Source: Armatimonadota bacterium (GTDB lineage: Bacteria; Armatimonadota; Fimbriimonadia; Fimbriimonadales; Fimbriimonadaceae). From it: a stretch of DNA of 64,000 nt. Below are positions 16,309-24,687 of this stretch, piece by piece (the first letter of the stretch is position 1; each line of letters opens with the position of its first letter). A program made the position numbers and the translations under genes. The stretch covers positions 144,788-208,787 of the forward strand of contig JAFDWQ010000001.1 of the NCBI GenBank assembly GCA_018268395.1, written 5' to 3'. The notes under the pieces were generated by a model. That model was not told the origin of the DNA. It did not search any database and worked only from the letters and a program-made list of their open reading frames with translations.

Positions 16309-16368
16309 GACGGTTCGCCGCTAGCCCGTGTCGGGCTCGGCACGCCTAAGGGCACGGACGGAGGAACG

Positions 16369-16686
16369 ATGTACGCGATAGTCAAGACGGGCGGCAAGCA
16401 GTTGAAAGCCGCCAAGGACGAGACCCTGATCGTCGAAAAGATCGAAGGCGAGCCGGGGACGACCGTGACCCTGGAAGAAGTCCTGATGGTGGTCGACGGG
16501 GCGAACGTGACGGTCGGTAGCCCGTTCGTCAAGGGCGCCAAGGTCAAAGCCGAGATCGTCCTTCAAGGCAAGGCCAAGAAGATCAACGCATTCAACTATA
16601 AGCCTAAGAAGCAGGTGCGCAAGCGCTGGGGCCACAGGCAGAAGCAGACCCACCTCAAGGTCCTTGAGGTCGTCGGAGGCAAGTAA
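16369..16686 (+). CDS. rplU: Large ribosomal subunit protein bL21
   Basis: The protein is 105 residues, the normal size, and begins MYAIVKTGGKQLKA as bL21 does. It ends with the basic RNA-binding stretch KKQVRKRWGHRQKQTHLKV. ATG at 16369 follows GGAGG by five bases, so the upstream in-frame extension to 16279 is not used. rpmA follows after 3 bases, the standard rplU-rpmA pair. Confidence 0.97.
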   Translation: MYAIVKTGGKQLKAAKDETLIVEKIEGEPGTTVTLEEVLMVVDGANVTVGSPFVKGAKVKAEIVLQGKAKKINAFNYKPKKQVRKRWGHRQKQTHLKVLEVVGGK

Positions 16687-16689
16687 GAC

Positions 16690-16947
16690 ATGGCACATAA
16701 AAAAGGTCAAGGCTCGACCAAGAACGGTCGCGACAGCAATTCTCAACGCCTCGGCGTCAAGCGGTACGGGGGCGAAGTCGTCAAGCCTGGCAGCATCCTT
16801 GTCCGCCAACGAGGTACGAAGTTCTATCCTGGCCCCGGAGTCGGCATGGGCAACGACCACACTCTTTACGCCCTTATCGGCGGCCAAGTCAAGTTCGAGG
16901 GCCCGACGGCTCGACGCCGAATCGCGGTCTACGAGCATCAAGCCTGA
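16690..16947 (+). CDS. rpmA: Large ribosomal subunit protein bL27
   Basis: Starts [16 protein letters not shown], which is the classic mature bL27 N-terminus reaching the peptidyl-transferase centre. There is no Firmicutes-type cleavable extension and no Prp protease gene between rplU and rpmA. The core [20 protein letters not shown] and [11 protein letters not shown] are conserved. 85 residues is the normal length. Confidence 0.98.
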   Translation: MAHKKGQGSTKNGRDSNSQRLGVKRYGGEVVKPGSILVRQRGTKFYPGPGVGMGNDHTLYALIGGQVKFEGPTARRRIAVYEHQA

Positions 16948-16969
16948 CCGTAACCGCATCCGGCCCTAA

Positions 16970-17001
16970 GCGGGGCGCGACTCACGAGGGTCGTGCCCCG
17001 C
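16970..17001. terminator. Shared terminator hairpin between rpmA and kdsD
   Basis: GCGGGGCGCGAC pairs with GTCGTGCCCCGC (one mismatch) around a short loop. It lies between the two convergent genes and can serve both; the T runs are short. Confidence 0.65.
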
Positions 17002-17013
17002 GTTCGTTTAGGA

Positions 17014-17970
17014 CTAGACGATTCCGGCCCTGAGAAGGTCTTTCAGCATCAAGAGCCCGACGACCTTCCCTTGGTCGACGACCGGCATCTCTCCGATCGG
17101 GCGCGCAAAGTTCTGGAACATCTCAAGACCCTCGATCGCCATGAGCCCGGGCTCGATCGTCCCCGGACGCTCGGTCATGATCTCCGCAGCGGTCCCCTCG
17201 ACCCGTCCCTCGTTCGCAATGATCCGGCGGCGAAGGTCGCCTTCCGTGATCAGGCCCAAGAGGCGCCCGTCCGCGCCGACGACGCACGTACAGCCTGCTC
17301 CTGCCTTTGCGATCGTCCTCATGACGTCGAGAAGACTGTCTGTGGGGCTGGACAGGGCCAGGTCTTCCCCCCTCCGCATGACGTCCTCGACTCGAAGCGT
17401 CAGGCGGCGGCCCAGGGCTCCGGAAGGGTGGAACCGTGCGAAGTCTGCGGCGCTGAAGCCGCGTTCTTCCATGACGGCAACGGCCAAGGCGTCTGAAAAC
17501 GCGAGCATGACCGTCGTCGACGTCGTCGGGGCGAGGTTGTTCGGGCACGCCTCCGTGTCGACTTCGACGTCCAGGAACAGGTCGGCGGACTGGGCCGCGC
17601 TCGAACCCCGTCGGCCGCAAACGACCATCGACCTTGCACCTTGCGCACGGACGGCCGGGATCAGCCTTTGGATCTCGTTGCTTTCGCCGCTGTACGTGTA
17701 GAACAGGACGATGTCGACGTCCGTGACCATCCCCAAGTCGCCGTGCAGAGCCTCAGCCGCATGCATGAAGAACGACGGGGTCCCCGTCGAAGCAAAGGTC
17801 GCGGCCGATTTCGCTGCGATGTGGCCGCTTTTCCCGAGACCGCTGCAGACGACCCGGCCCGTACACGTGAGGATCCAGTCGACGGCCTGCCTGTGAGCCG
17901 GCTCTAAATGTCGGGCCAACGCCGTCAAGGCGGCCGCTTCTTGCTCCAAAACCCGCTTCAGCGACTCCAT
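17014..17970 (-). CDS. kdsD: D-arabinose-5-phosphate isomerase (SIS-CBS), KpsF/GutQ family
   Basis: The enzyme interconverts ribulose-5-phosphate and arabinose-5-phosphate, the first step to Kdo. The SIS domain (~35-170) shows GLGKSGHIAAKSAATFAST and HGDLGMVTDVD. Two CBS domains follow (~200-318) with VVGADGRLLGLITEGDLRR and GLLMLKDLLRAGIV. 318 residues is the family norm. I start at ATG 17970; the longer in-frame extension to 18363 only shadows the arginase gene. The arginase stop is eight bases upstream, so the two genes are probably co-transcribed. No other Kdo or LPS gene is in the window, yet the enzyme supports an outer membrane with LPS-like material. Confidence 0.93.
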   Translation of the reverse strand: MESLKRVLEQEAAALTALARHLEPAHRQAVDWILTCTGRVVCSGLGKSGHIAAKSAATFASTGTPSFFMHAAEALHGDLGMVTDVDIVLFYTYSGESNEIQRLIPAVRAQGARSMVVCGRRGSSAAQSADLFLDVEVDTEACPNNLAPTTSTTVMLAFSDALAVAVMEERGFSAADFARFHPSGALGRRLTLRVEDVMRRGEDLALSSPTDSLLDVMRTIAKAGAGCTCVVGADGRLLGLITEGDLRRRIIANEGRVEGTAAEIMTERPGTIEPGLMAIEGLEMFQNFARPIGEMPVVDQGKVVGLLMLKDLLRAGIV

Positions 17971-17978
17971 AGGCACGC

Positions 17979-18986
17979 TCAAACCGTCGCTTCCGTCCGA
18001 CCGGGATGGGCGCCGTGCAAGATCGTCTTCCCGAAGAGCGACTGCACCCATTCGACCGCGATCCGGGCCGTCTCGTTCTTGTTGTCCCGAAGAGGATTGA
18101 CTTCGACCACGTCCAATCCGGCCAACCGATAGGGGCTGTCGTCCCGACCTAGCAGGCGGCATAAGGACTCCGCCAAGAAGTGTCCTTCCCGGTAAGACAA
18201 CCCGCCGCGGACGGCCGTTCCTGTGCCGGGCGCATAGATCGGGTCGAGGACGTCCACGTCGAAGCTGACCCAAAGGGCCTCGGCAGACGAAGCGGTCAAC
18301 CACCGGTCCAGCGCCTCCACCGTCGCCTTGATCCCGATACTGTCCACGTCCTGCATGGTCCAAGTCGCCGATCCCGGCATCTTGGCCAAGTTGGCGACTT
18401 CTCCCGGGTCGACGTCACGAAGACCGATCCAAGCGGCCTTGTCACGGGCCAGACCGCTACCGGGAACGACGTCCAAGAGCTTCGGCCAGAGGTCGTAGAC
18501 GGATCGCTCCCACGGCTTTGTCTCAGGCGTGGGCTCGCCGATCGATCGGACTGGTAGCAACTTGGCCAACGCCGCGACCGACATTCCGTGCAGGTTCCCG
18601 CTTGGCGTCGTATCGGGCGTGTTGACGTCCATATGGGCGTCGATCCACAACAAGGCGAGGCGTTCGCCGAAAACGTCCAAGGCACCCGCCACCGAACCGA
18701 TGGCAATGCTGTGGTCGCCGCCGATCACCAACGGGACAGACCCCTTGCGGATCGTCGCCGCCACGTGGTCGCGCGTAGCACCGTAGACGCGGAGGGCTTC
18801 GTCGTCGCACTCCGCACGAGGGCCCGGAAGGCGACCGTCCAACGTGTGGACCTCCGTATGCACGCTCTCGACGCCGATCTGTGCGAGGCTCGGGCCGAGC
18901 CCCTCGAGCTGCATCGCCAGCGACCCGAGCCGACTCCCGTGATGGGGCCCGCAAAAGTCAAACGGTACGGCGATCGTCTCGACCAT
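17979..18986 (-). CDS. rocF: Arginase-family ureohydrolase, probably arginase
   Basis: A binuclear manganese enzyme of the ureohydrolase family. Ligand motifs are all intact: GGDHSIAIGSV, WIDAHMDVNTP and SFDVDVLDPIYAPGTGT. The N-terminus VPFDFCGPHHGSRLG and the length of 335 residues fit arginase (L-arginine to ornithine and urea) better than agmatinase or formiminoglutamase, though substrate assignment by eye is not certain. It precedes kdsD by eight bases on the same strand. It is divergent from pdxT with a 58-bp spacer. Confidence 0.88.
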   Translation of the reverse strand: MVETIAVPFDFCGPHHGSRLGSLAMQLEGLGPSLAQIGVESVHTEVHTLDGRLPGPRAECDDEALRVYGATRDHVAATIRKGSVPLVIGGDHSIAIGSVAGALDVFGERLALLWIDAHMDVNTPDTTPSGNLHGMSVAALAKLLPVRSIGEPTPETKPWERSVYDLWPKLLDVVPGSGLARDKAAWIGLRDVDPGEVANLAKMPGSATWTMQDVDSIGIKATVEALDRWLTASSAEALWVSFDVDVLDPIYAPGTGTAVRGGLSYREGHFLAESLCRLLGRDDSPYRLAGLDVVEVNPLRDNKNETARIAVEWVQSLFGKTILHGAHPGRTEATV

Positions 18987-19032
18987 GAACCCGGAGTCTA
19001 CTCAGGCCCGGACGCAGGCGCGAAGGGCCCTG

Positions 19033-19038
19033 TAAACT
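19033..19038 (+). promoter_or_regulatory. Putative -10 element of a leaderless pdxT transcript
   Basis: TAAACT lies six bases before the pdxT ATG, placing the expected transcription start at or next to the start codon. No ribosome site is seen upstream of the ATG. No clear -35 is found. Confidence 0.4.
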
Positions 19039-19044
19039 TGTCCC

Positions 19045-19611
19045 ATGGGTGTGGAAGCCGGAGTCGTCGCGGTTCAAGGCGACTTCGACCGGCACACGAA
19101 GGCGCTCCTTTCGGCCGGAGCGACCTCCGTCCGGGAGATCAGGACGCCAGAAGACCTTCAGGGCCTGGATCACGTGGTCATCCCAGGGGGCGAAAGTACG
19201 ACGGTCGGAATGCTCATGGAGAGGTTCGGCCTCAGGTCCGCGCTCCAAACCTACGCCGCCGAGGGGCACGCCCTTTGGGGCACGTGTATGGGCATGATCC
19301 TCATGGCCAAGGAGACCGAAGGACGGGAGCAGCTCCTTCTCGAAGTGCTCGACGTCACCGTGAAGAGGAACGTGTTCGGCGCTCAAGTCCACAGCTTCGA
19401 AGACGACGTCCCCGTTACTTTCCTCGACGGGTCTGTCACCGGCGTCTTCATACGGGCACCGATCGTCGTCCGGCAAGGCCCGGGCGTCGAGACCGTCGCA
19501 ACCTATAAGTCGGACATCGTCGGAGTGCGGCAAGGCCGCCTCCTCGGAACGTCGTTCCACCCCGAACTGACGGACGACGACCGCCTTCATCGCTGGTTCT
19601 TGGAAAACTGA
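19045..19611 (+). CDS. pdxT: Pyridoxal 5'-phosphate synthase glutaminase subunit PdxT
   Basis: The glutaminase half of the DXP-independent PLP synthase, which feeds ammonia to PdxS. The start is GVVAVQGDFDRH. The substrate-binding loop is PGGESTTVGML, the nucleophile elbow GTCMGMILMA (usually GTCAGM), and the His-Glu pair lies in SFHPELTDDDR. 188 residues is normal. Its partner pdxS is not within the window, although the two are usually adjacent. No Shine-Dalgarno sequence precedes the ATG, in line with a leaderless mRNA. Confidence 0.95.
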   Translation: MGVEAGVVAVQGDFDRHTKALLSAGATSVREIRTPEDLQGLDHVVIPGGESTTVGMLMERFGLRSALQTYAAEGHALWGTCMGMILMAKETEGREQLLLEVLDVTVKRNVFGAQVHSFEDDVPVTFLDGSVTGVFIRAPIVVRQGPGVETVATYKSDIVGVRQGRLLGTSFHPELTDDDRLHRWFLEN

Positions 19612-19627
19612 CCCCGCAAAATTAAGT

Positions 19628-19658
19628 GCCCCGCTCTCGAGGGCAAGAGAGACGGGGC
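19628..19658. terminator. Terminator-like hairpin after pdxT
   Basis: GCCCCG and CGGGGC close a longer imperfect stem containing CTCTCGAGGGCAAGAG. A second small hairpin TGACAC/GTGTCA at 19698-19715 lies between it and the end of ribD and may serve the minus-strand operon. Confidence 0.55.
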
Positions 19659-19749
19659 TTGGTTCGGGGGAGGAGAGAAACCTTTGTCTATATTCTATGA
19701 CACCCGCCAGTGTCAGAACGTTCCCCAGACCTCCTTATTTTAGAGTGAT

Positions 19750-20790
19750 TTACGTGCAAACGCAAGCAAATTCGAGCGCAGCGTCCGTTTCAGACTGGAA
19801 AGCACGTAAAAGTACTAGGTCACATGTCCCAAAAGCGGCGTAGGGAAAGGCAGCGCCGGTACCAAAGACCGTCGGGGCGACGAACGTGATGAGCCGATCG
19901 ACGGCTCCCGCCCTCGCGAACCGGCCGATCGTTTCTGGACCGCCCTCGATCAGCACACCTCTGACACCGATCGTAAAGAGGGACTCGAGCAACCGCACTT
20001 CGAACCCGTCGCCAAAGTCCATCGGCAGTTGCCTCGGGTCGGCTTGCCGCTGTCCAGCGACGCACCAGACCGTCTGACCAGGCTGTTGGAAGGCGCGCTC
20101 CTTTCCGGTCAGGACCGCCCGAGGGTCGATGATGACGCGCACGGGCTCATTGACCGCCTCAGGCTCCCGGACGGTAAGGAGAGGGTCGTCGGCCTGGACG
20201 GTCCCTCGCCCGACGAGCACCGCCCCCATTTCGGCTCGCAGCAACCGACCTGCCCTGCGGGACGCCTCGCACGTGATCCAGCGGCTTGTCCCGTCCGATC
20301 GCGCCATGAAACCGTCCAGAGTGACCGCGGCTTTGACCGTGACATAGGGTCGCCTGCGTTCCATGGCCGTCAGCCAGACGACGTTCGCCGCCCTTGCGTC
20401 GTCGGCCAGAAGGCCCGACTCGGTCTGCACCCCTTTGGACCTGAGGACTTCCAGACCGCCGGACATCGCCGGATTGGGGTCGAGGGTCGCTGCAACGACC
20501 CGCTTCACTCCAGCGGCCAAGAGAGCCTCGGTACAGGGCGGCGTCCGCCCATGGCCGGAGCAAGGCTCCTGGGTCACGTAGACGGTCGAGCCTCGCGCGG
20601 CCGGACCCGCCTCGTTCAAAGCGACGATCTCGGCGTGCGGACCTCCGGCAAAACGATGAAAGCCCTCCCCGACGATGCGGCCGTCTTTGACCAGGACGCA
20701 GCCGACGTGAGGGTTCGGAGCCGGATAGCCGCCGCGGGCCAGTTCGACCGCCCGGCCCATGAATGCGGCCGGATCACCGCTCATGGTCAC
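19750..20790 (-). CDS. ribD: Bifunctional riboflavin biosynthesis protein RibD
   Basis: The N-terminal deaminase domain carries the zinc signature HAEIVAL with PCSGHGRTPPC. The C-terminal reductase domain has VTVKAAVTLDGFMA, RGTVQADDPLLTVR and GVRGVLIEGG. It carries out two steps of riboflavin synthesis, deamination then reduction of the pyrimidine. 346 residues is typical. GTG at 20790 is preceded by GAAGGGG at a spacing of six; ATG at 20784 is the alternative. It overlaps the preceding small membrane-protein gene by 17 bases and ends the aroK-to-ribD operon. No other rib gene is nearby. Confidence 0.94.
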   Translation of the reverse strand: MTMSGDPAAFMGRAVELARGGYPAPNPHVGCVLVKDGRIVGEGFHRFAGGPHAEIVALNEAGPAARGSTVYVTQEPCSGHGRTPPCTEALLAAGVKRVVAATLDPNPAMSGGLEVLRSKGVQTESGLLADDARAANVVWLTAMERRRPYVTVKAAVTLDGFMARSDGTSRWITCEASRRAGRLLRAEMGAVLVGRGTVQADDPLLTVREPEAVNEPVRVIIDPRAVLTGKERAFQQPGQTVWCVAGQRQADPRQLPMDFGDGFEVRLLESLFTIGVRGVLIEGGPETIGRFARAGAVDRLITFVAPTVFGTGAAFPYAAFGTCDLVLLRAFQSETDAALEFACVCT

Positions 20791-21061
20791 GGAGAGCCCC
20801 TTCGACGAGGCCGGTGAGGTTGGCCTTCTCGCTTAGAAGGAACTCTTTCCGGGTTTGCCGGGCGAGCAGGAGCGCCGAAAACGCCGTGCCGACCCAGACT
20901 CCTGCCGTGACGCCGAAGTACAGGATCGCCCGCCGCCCCCACTGCACCAAGCGGGGACGGCCCGCGTCGACAGGAGGTTTGGCCCCGACGACGATCGGCC
21001 AGCACAGCATCAGGACGATGCCTGTGACGAGAAAGCCGGTCGTCAGGACTTTGAGACGCAC
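20774..21061 (-). CDS. Small two-helix membrane protein between rpe and ribD
   Basis: A 95-residue protein starting at GTG 21061 with MRLKVLTTGFLVTGIVLML. Two hydrophobic helices (~7-25 and ~48-68; AILYFGVTAGVWVGTAFSALLL) are joined by a basic, Pro-containing loop. A charged tail (ARQTRKEFLLSEKANL) follows. It overlaps the end of rpe by 19 bases and the start of ribD by 17 bases, so the frame is embedded in a tight operon. The longer in-frame extension to 21448 runs antiparallel in composition to rpe and is not credible. The function is unknown. Confidence 0.72.
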   Translation of the reverse strand: MRLKVLTTGFLVTGIVLMLCWPIVVGAKPPVDAGRPRLVQWGRRAILYFGVTAGVWVGTAFSALLLARQTRKEFLLSEKANLTGLVEGALRDHER

Positions 21062-21696
21062 GCGTTCTTGAGCTCCTCGATGTTGCCTCGGATCGTGCCT
21101 CCGGACACCAAGTAACTGCCCGTCACGAAGGTCGTCGCTCCGGCCTCCCACAGTCGTCCGATCGTCAAAGGCTCGACACCACCGTCGACCTCGATCTCGA
21201 CGTCGGGATCGGCCAACCGCACTTGAGCGACCTTCTCGATGCACTTTTCGATCAAGGACTGCCCTCCCCAACCTGGGTTCACGGTCATGACCAAGACCAC
21301 GTCGAGCCCGCCCAACAGAGGGAGGACCGTCTCGAACGGCGTCCCCGGATTCAACGCGATGCCGGCTTGCACACCGCTCTGCCGCAGTCGCTGCACGTGT
21401 CGATGGGCGTGCGGCGTCGCTTCGACGTGGAAGACGACCCGCTGACAACCCGCTTCGATAAAGGCGTCGAAGTGCCGGTCCGGGGTCTCCGTCATCAAGT
21501 GGGCTTCGAACGGTGTTCCGCCCAAGCCTCTCAGGCTACGGACCAGGCCCGCCCCGAACGTGATCGGCGGCACGAACTGGCCGTCCATCACGTCGAAGTG
21601 GATCCAGTCCGCCCCTCCGTCGATCATCTCCTTCACCGGCCTCCGGAAATCGGACGGGTCGCAGGACAAGATACTGGGAGCGATCTTCGGGTTCAT
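21043..21696 (-). CDS. rpe: Ribulose-phosphate 3-epimerase
   Basis: A TIM-barrel enzyme of the pentose phosphate pathway converting ribulose-5-phosphate to xylulose-5-phosphate. Start IAPSILSCDPSDFRRP, metal-site WIHFDVMDGQFVPPITFG, FEAHLMTETPD and VMTVNPGWGGQ, then IEVDGGV are all conserved. 217 residues is usual. Its ATG overlaps the stop codon of the pseudokinase gene (ATGA), a sign of coupled translation. Confidence 0.97.
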   Translation of the reverse strand: MNPKIAPSILSCDPSDFRRPVKEMIDGGADWIHFDVMDGQFVPPITFGAGLVRSLRGLGGTPFEAHLMTETPDRHFDAFIEAGCQRVVFHVEATPHAHRHVQRLRQSGVQAGIALNPGTPFETVLPLLGGLDVVLVMTVNPGWGGQSLIEKCIEKVAQVRLADPDVEIEVDGGVEPLTIGRLWEAGATTFVTGSYLVSGGTIRGNIEELKNACVSKS

Positions 21697-23468
21697 TGTC
21701 GGGCGTTTCCGTCGTCGGCCGGCTGGTCGTCCGGCAAGGCGTCGGCCTCGTCCGCCTTCTTTTGAACCTGGTCGATCAGATCGCCGTCGAAGAACACCCG
21801 GAACGTGACTTCCTTGCCGAAACCATCGGCCTGAATATCGAACGTCTCGCTCGGCTCGTGCTTCTTTTCATGGATCGTTCGTGTCTGTCGGTCGTCCGTC
21901 ATATCGATCCGGACAAGGACCGCCGCCGCTCCCGGAGGCATCGTCACCTTCAGCTTGTACGTGTACCGGTCGCTGGACGTGGTGCCGTTTTCGACGGACT
22001 TGTCCCCGTTACTGACCTTGACGCGGAGTTTCGAACCCCGCTCGATCTTCTTGCGGGCCTCAGGGTTCTGCGAGACGATCAGGCCCTCAGCGAGGTCTTT
22101 GTCGCGCACCCGGTCGATCGTTTCGGAAAGGTCGAGGTCCATGTCTTGCGACACTTTCCTAGCCTCCTCGATCGTCATGCCGCGCAGGTCCGGCACCTCC
22201 ACGAACCGTCCGCCTGCGCTCAGGACGACCTGGACGATGCCGTTTTCTTTGACCTTGTGGCGACCCGGCTCCGGGTCTTGGTCCAAGATGACGCCCGAAG
22301 GGTATTTGTCGCTGGCGACGTTCCGTTCGACCGACATGCGGAGTCCGAGCTTGTTCAAGACCATCGCTGCCTCGGCTTGTGTCTTGAAGCGGATGTTGGG
22401 CATGTCGATGAGCTTGGGACGGTGCGTGATGAACCCGATGTAGGCGAACACTCCGATCAACGTCCCGATGATCGAGAGGTACACCAGGCCGACGAGCCAT
22501 CGCGGTGTGCCGTCCGAATCCGCTGGTTTCGCCCTTTGCTTTTTCAAAGTCTGTTTCGGTCTCTCTGCAGGCTCCTGGACGACGGGAGCGACCGGGGCCG
22601 CCTCGACGTCTCCGGCCCGAAGGGGCCACGTCAGCGGCCGTCCGAACCGAAGTGCGTCCTGGATCGACCGCAGATCGGACAGGAGGTCGTTCACGCTGGC
22701 GTATCGCTCGCTCGGAGACTTAGCCATGCACTTTCGAATGACTTCGTCGAGCGCAGGCGGCACCGAAGGGTTGATCGACCGGACCGACGGATAAGGCGCG
22801 GTCGCGTGCTTCGTCGCGATGGCGACGGTCGAGTCTCCGCCAAACGGACACCGTCCCGCCAGCATCTGATAGATCAAGACACCCACGGCATAGATGTCGG
22901 ACGCACGGCTCGGCATCCCGCCCGCAGTGACTTCCGGAGCCAGGTAAGGCGCCATGCCGCGCAGCATCGCGAGCCCGGCCTTCGAGCTCGCCGGATACGT
23001 CGTCCAAAAGCCGGACATCGACAGTTTGACCATCCCCGAGGGGGTCACGAGCACGTTACGGCCGCTGATGTCCCCGTGGACGAAGCCTGCCTGATGCACC
23101 ACCATGAGGGCCTCGGACACGCTGACCGCCGTCCCGACCGCCAATTGGACCGAAAACGAGGCCAGCCGTCGCACGCGCTCGTCCATCGGGGACGACGGGA
23201 CGTATTCGCTGACCAGGATCAGCCGTTCCTCGTCCTCGACGACGTCCAGAACACGCTCGAGCGAAGGGTGCACGAGCGGCTGGAGCTGCTCCGCATGGTC
23301 CTTCAAGGCCATCGAGAACTTCCGTTCGGCATTGAACGGCTCTTCCAGGATCCGGAGGCGGACTTCCTTCCCGGACTGACGGTCGAGCGCCCGATAGCTG
23401 GCGAACAAAGGGGACGTTTCGAGTTCTTGCTGGATTTCATACCGGACGGCGATGAGGTCCCCGATCAT
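21693..23468 (-). CDS. PASTA-domain Ser/Thr pseudokinase, membrane anchored
   Basis: Built like PknB/StkP: a kinase-like domain (~10-270), one transmembrane helix near residues 317-340 (GLVYLSIIGTLIGVFAYIG), two PASTA modules (~350-485; NIRFKTQAEAAMVLNKLGL and DLRGMTIEEARKVSQDMDL), and a C-terminal beta segment. The fold is recognisable (VHGDISGRNVLV, APEVTAGGMPSRASDIYAVG). However, key residues are lost: no GxGxxG loop, the VAIK lysine region reads VRLRILE, and DFG is replaced by MSG in VKLSMSGFW. It is probably catalytically dead and senses or scaffolds. PASTA modules usually bind peptidoglycan fragments. It sits between aroB and rpe with 4-bp overlaps. Confidence 0.9.
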   Translation of the reverse strand: MIGDLIAVRYEIQQELETSPLFASYRALDRQSGKEVRLRILEEPFNAERKFSMALKDHAEQLQPLVHPSLERVLDVVEDEERLILVSEYVPSSPMDERVRRLASFSVQLAVGTAVSVSEALMVVHQAGFVHGDISGRNVLVTPSGMVKLSMSGFWTTYPASSKAGLAMLRGMAPYLAPEVTAGGMPSRASDIYAVGVLIYQMLAGRCPFGGDSTVAIATKHATAPYPSVRSINPSVPPALDEVIRKCMAKSPSERYASVNDLLSDLRSIQDALRFGRPLTWPLRAGDVEAAPVAPVVQEPAERPKQTLKKQRAKPADSDGTPRWLVGLVYLSIIGTLIGVFAYIGFITHRPKLIDMPNIRFKTQAEAAMVLNKLGLRMSVERNVASDKYPSGVILDQDPEPGRHKVKENGIVQVVLSAGGRFVEVPDLRGMTIEEARKVSQDMDLDLSETIDRVRDKDLAEGLIVSQNPEARKKIERGSKLRVKVSNGDKSVENGTTSSDRYTYKLKVTMPPGAAAVLVRIDMTDDRQTRTIHEKKHEPSETFDIQADGFGKEVTFRVFFDGDLIDQVQKKADEADALPDDQPADDGNARQ

Positions 23469-23671
23469 GTTCGAGGCTCCTGGTCAGGTACGAAACTCAG
23501 GGCCACCGCCGTGACAAGGACCACGAGCGCGACGAGCGGCACAGGCGAGGCGTCCAATTGCGCGACGTAGCGGGCCGTACTGCCCGAGAAATAAGACCAC
23601 TGGCTCGCGAAATAGCCTCCCGCAGACAGAAGCGCCGCCGCCAGTCCGACGGCCGTTCGCAGAGCCTTCAT
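23465..23671 (-). CDS. Small two-helix membrane protein between aroB and the pseudokinase
   Basis: A 68-residue protein with hydrophobic segments VGLAAALLSAGGYFA and PLVALVVLVTAVALSFV separated by a short polar loop, topped by a Lys/Arg start. Its start overlaps the end of aroB by 4 bases, and its stop overlaps the pseudokinase start by 4 bases, so it is part of the same translationally coupled operon. I see no family signature. Being coupled to a membrane pseudokinase it may be a partner protein, which is inference only. Confidence 0.7.
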   Translation of the reverse strand: MKALRTAVGLAAALLSAGGYFASQWSYFSGSTARYVAQLDASPVPLVALVVLVTAVALSFVPDQEPRT

Positions 23672-24687
23672 CGTATCGCCAACGCTTCCAGGACTGCCGA
23701 CCTTTCCACGCCTCTGATAAGTTTACACTCGCCTGGCCTTTCCACGAGGCTGAACGTCAGGCCCTGCCCCTCGACTTTCTTGTCCCGGCGCATGGCGTCG
23801 GCCAACGCTTCGGCCGCAAGGCCCTCGGGAACGACGGTCGGAAGCCCCTGTAACGCGAGGCCCAAGCGGGCCCGATCGGCCGTTCCGGGCTCCGTGACGC
23901 CGATCCGCTCTCCGAGCCTCGCTTCCACGACCATCCCTACGGCGACAGCCTCGCCATGGTTGAGTCCGCGATACTCCTGAAGCGCCTCGATCGCGTGTCC
24001 GACCGTGTGGCCGAAGTTCAAGACGGCCCTGCGGCCCGTCGTCTCGAATTCGTCGTTTTGGACGACCTCCGCTTTCAGCTCCAAACACCTTCGGACGATC
24101 CCGTCCAGGTCCGACCCGAGTCCCAGGGGCTGGGTCTCGAGCTCGGCAAGCAGACCGGCGTCAAGGGTCAGCCCGTACTTCCAGACTTCTGCCGCCCCGC
24201 AAAGGAGCTCACGGTGCGGAAGGGTCTTGAGGAACCCCGTCGCGACCCGGACTTCTCTTGGCGGCCAGAAGGCGCCGACGAGGTTCTTCCCTTCCGGAAG
24301 GTCGATCGCGACCTTGCCACCGATCGACGAGTCGACCATGGCCATCAAACTGGTGGGCACCATCACGAGGTCTACGCCCCTCATGTATGCAGCGGCGACG
24401 AAGCCGGCCAAGTCTCCGACCACGCCACCTCCGAACGCGACGACCGTCGTCCGCCGGTTGGCGCCGGTCTCGGCGAGCCAGGACGTACAACGGCCGAACT
24501 CCCCGAGGCACTTGCTCGACTCTCCGGCAAGCACCGAACGGACGGTGCGACCGTCGAGGAGGTCCGGATACAGCCTCGACAGGTTCGAATCCGTGACCGT
24601 CCGGACATCTACCGGAAGACCCGCGAATGCCTCCGCAACGTCGACGAAGCGGATGGGATATTCGCCCCGGGAGGTCTCGACCGTCAT
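23668..24687 (-). CDS. aroB: 3-dehydroquinate synthase
   Basis: The second step of the shikimate pathway, DAHP to 3-dehydroquinate, NAD- and metal-dependent. Signatures are VVAFGGGVVGDLAGFVAA, VPTSLMAMVDSSIGGKVA and the metal-site NFGHTVGHAIEA with LNHGEAVAVGM. 339 residues, normal to slightly short. It overlaps aroK by 4 bases upstream and the small membrane protein by 4 bases downstream. Confidence 0.97.
   Translation of the reverse strand: MTVETSRGEYPIRFVDVAEAFAGLPVDVRTVTDSNLSRLYPDLLDGRTVRSVLAGESSKCLGEFGRCTSWLAETGANRRTTVVAFGGGVVGDLAGFVAAAYMRGVDLVMVPTSLMAMVDSSIGGKVAIDLPEGKNLVGAFWPPREVRVATGFLKTLPHRELLCGAAEVWKYGLTLDAGLLAELETQPLGLGSDLDGIVRRCLELKAEVVQNDEFETTGRRAVLNFGHTVGHAIEALQEYRGLNHGEAVAVGMVVEARLGERIGVTEPGTADRARLGLALQGLPTVVPEGLAAEALADAMRRDKKVEGQGLTFSLVERPGECKLIRGVERSAVLEALAIR

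Noticed and set aside
17971-18363. N-terminal extension of KdsD
   Set aside because: It only overlaps arginase in another frame and has low-complexity Arg/Gly text; the family start fits ATG 17970.
21062-21448. N-terminal extension of the 95-aa membrane protein
   Set aside because: It lies within rpe in another frame and is Arg/Ala-rich without hydrophobic pattern.
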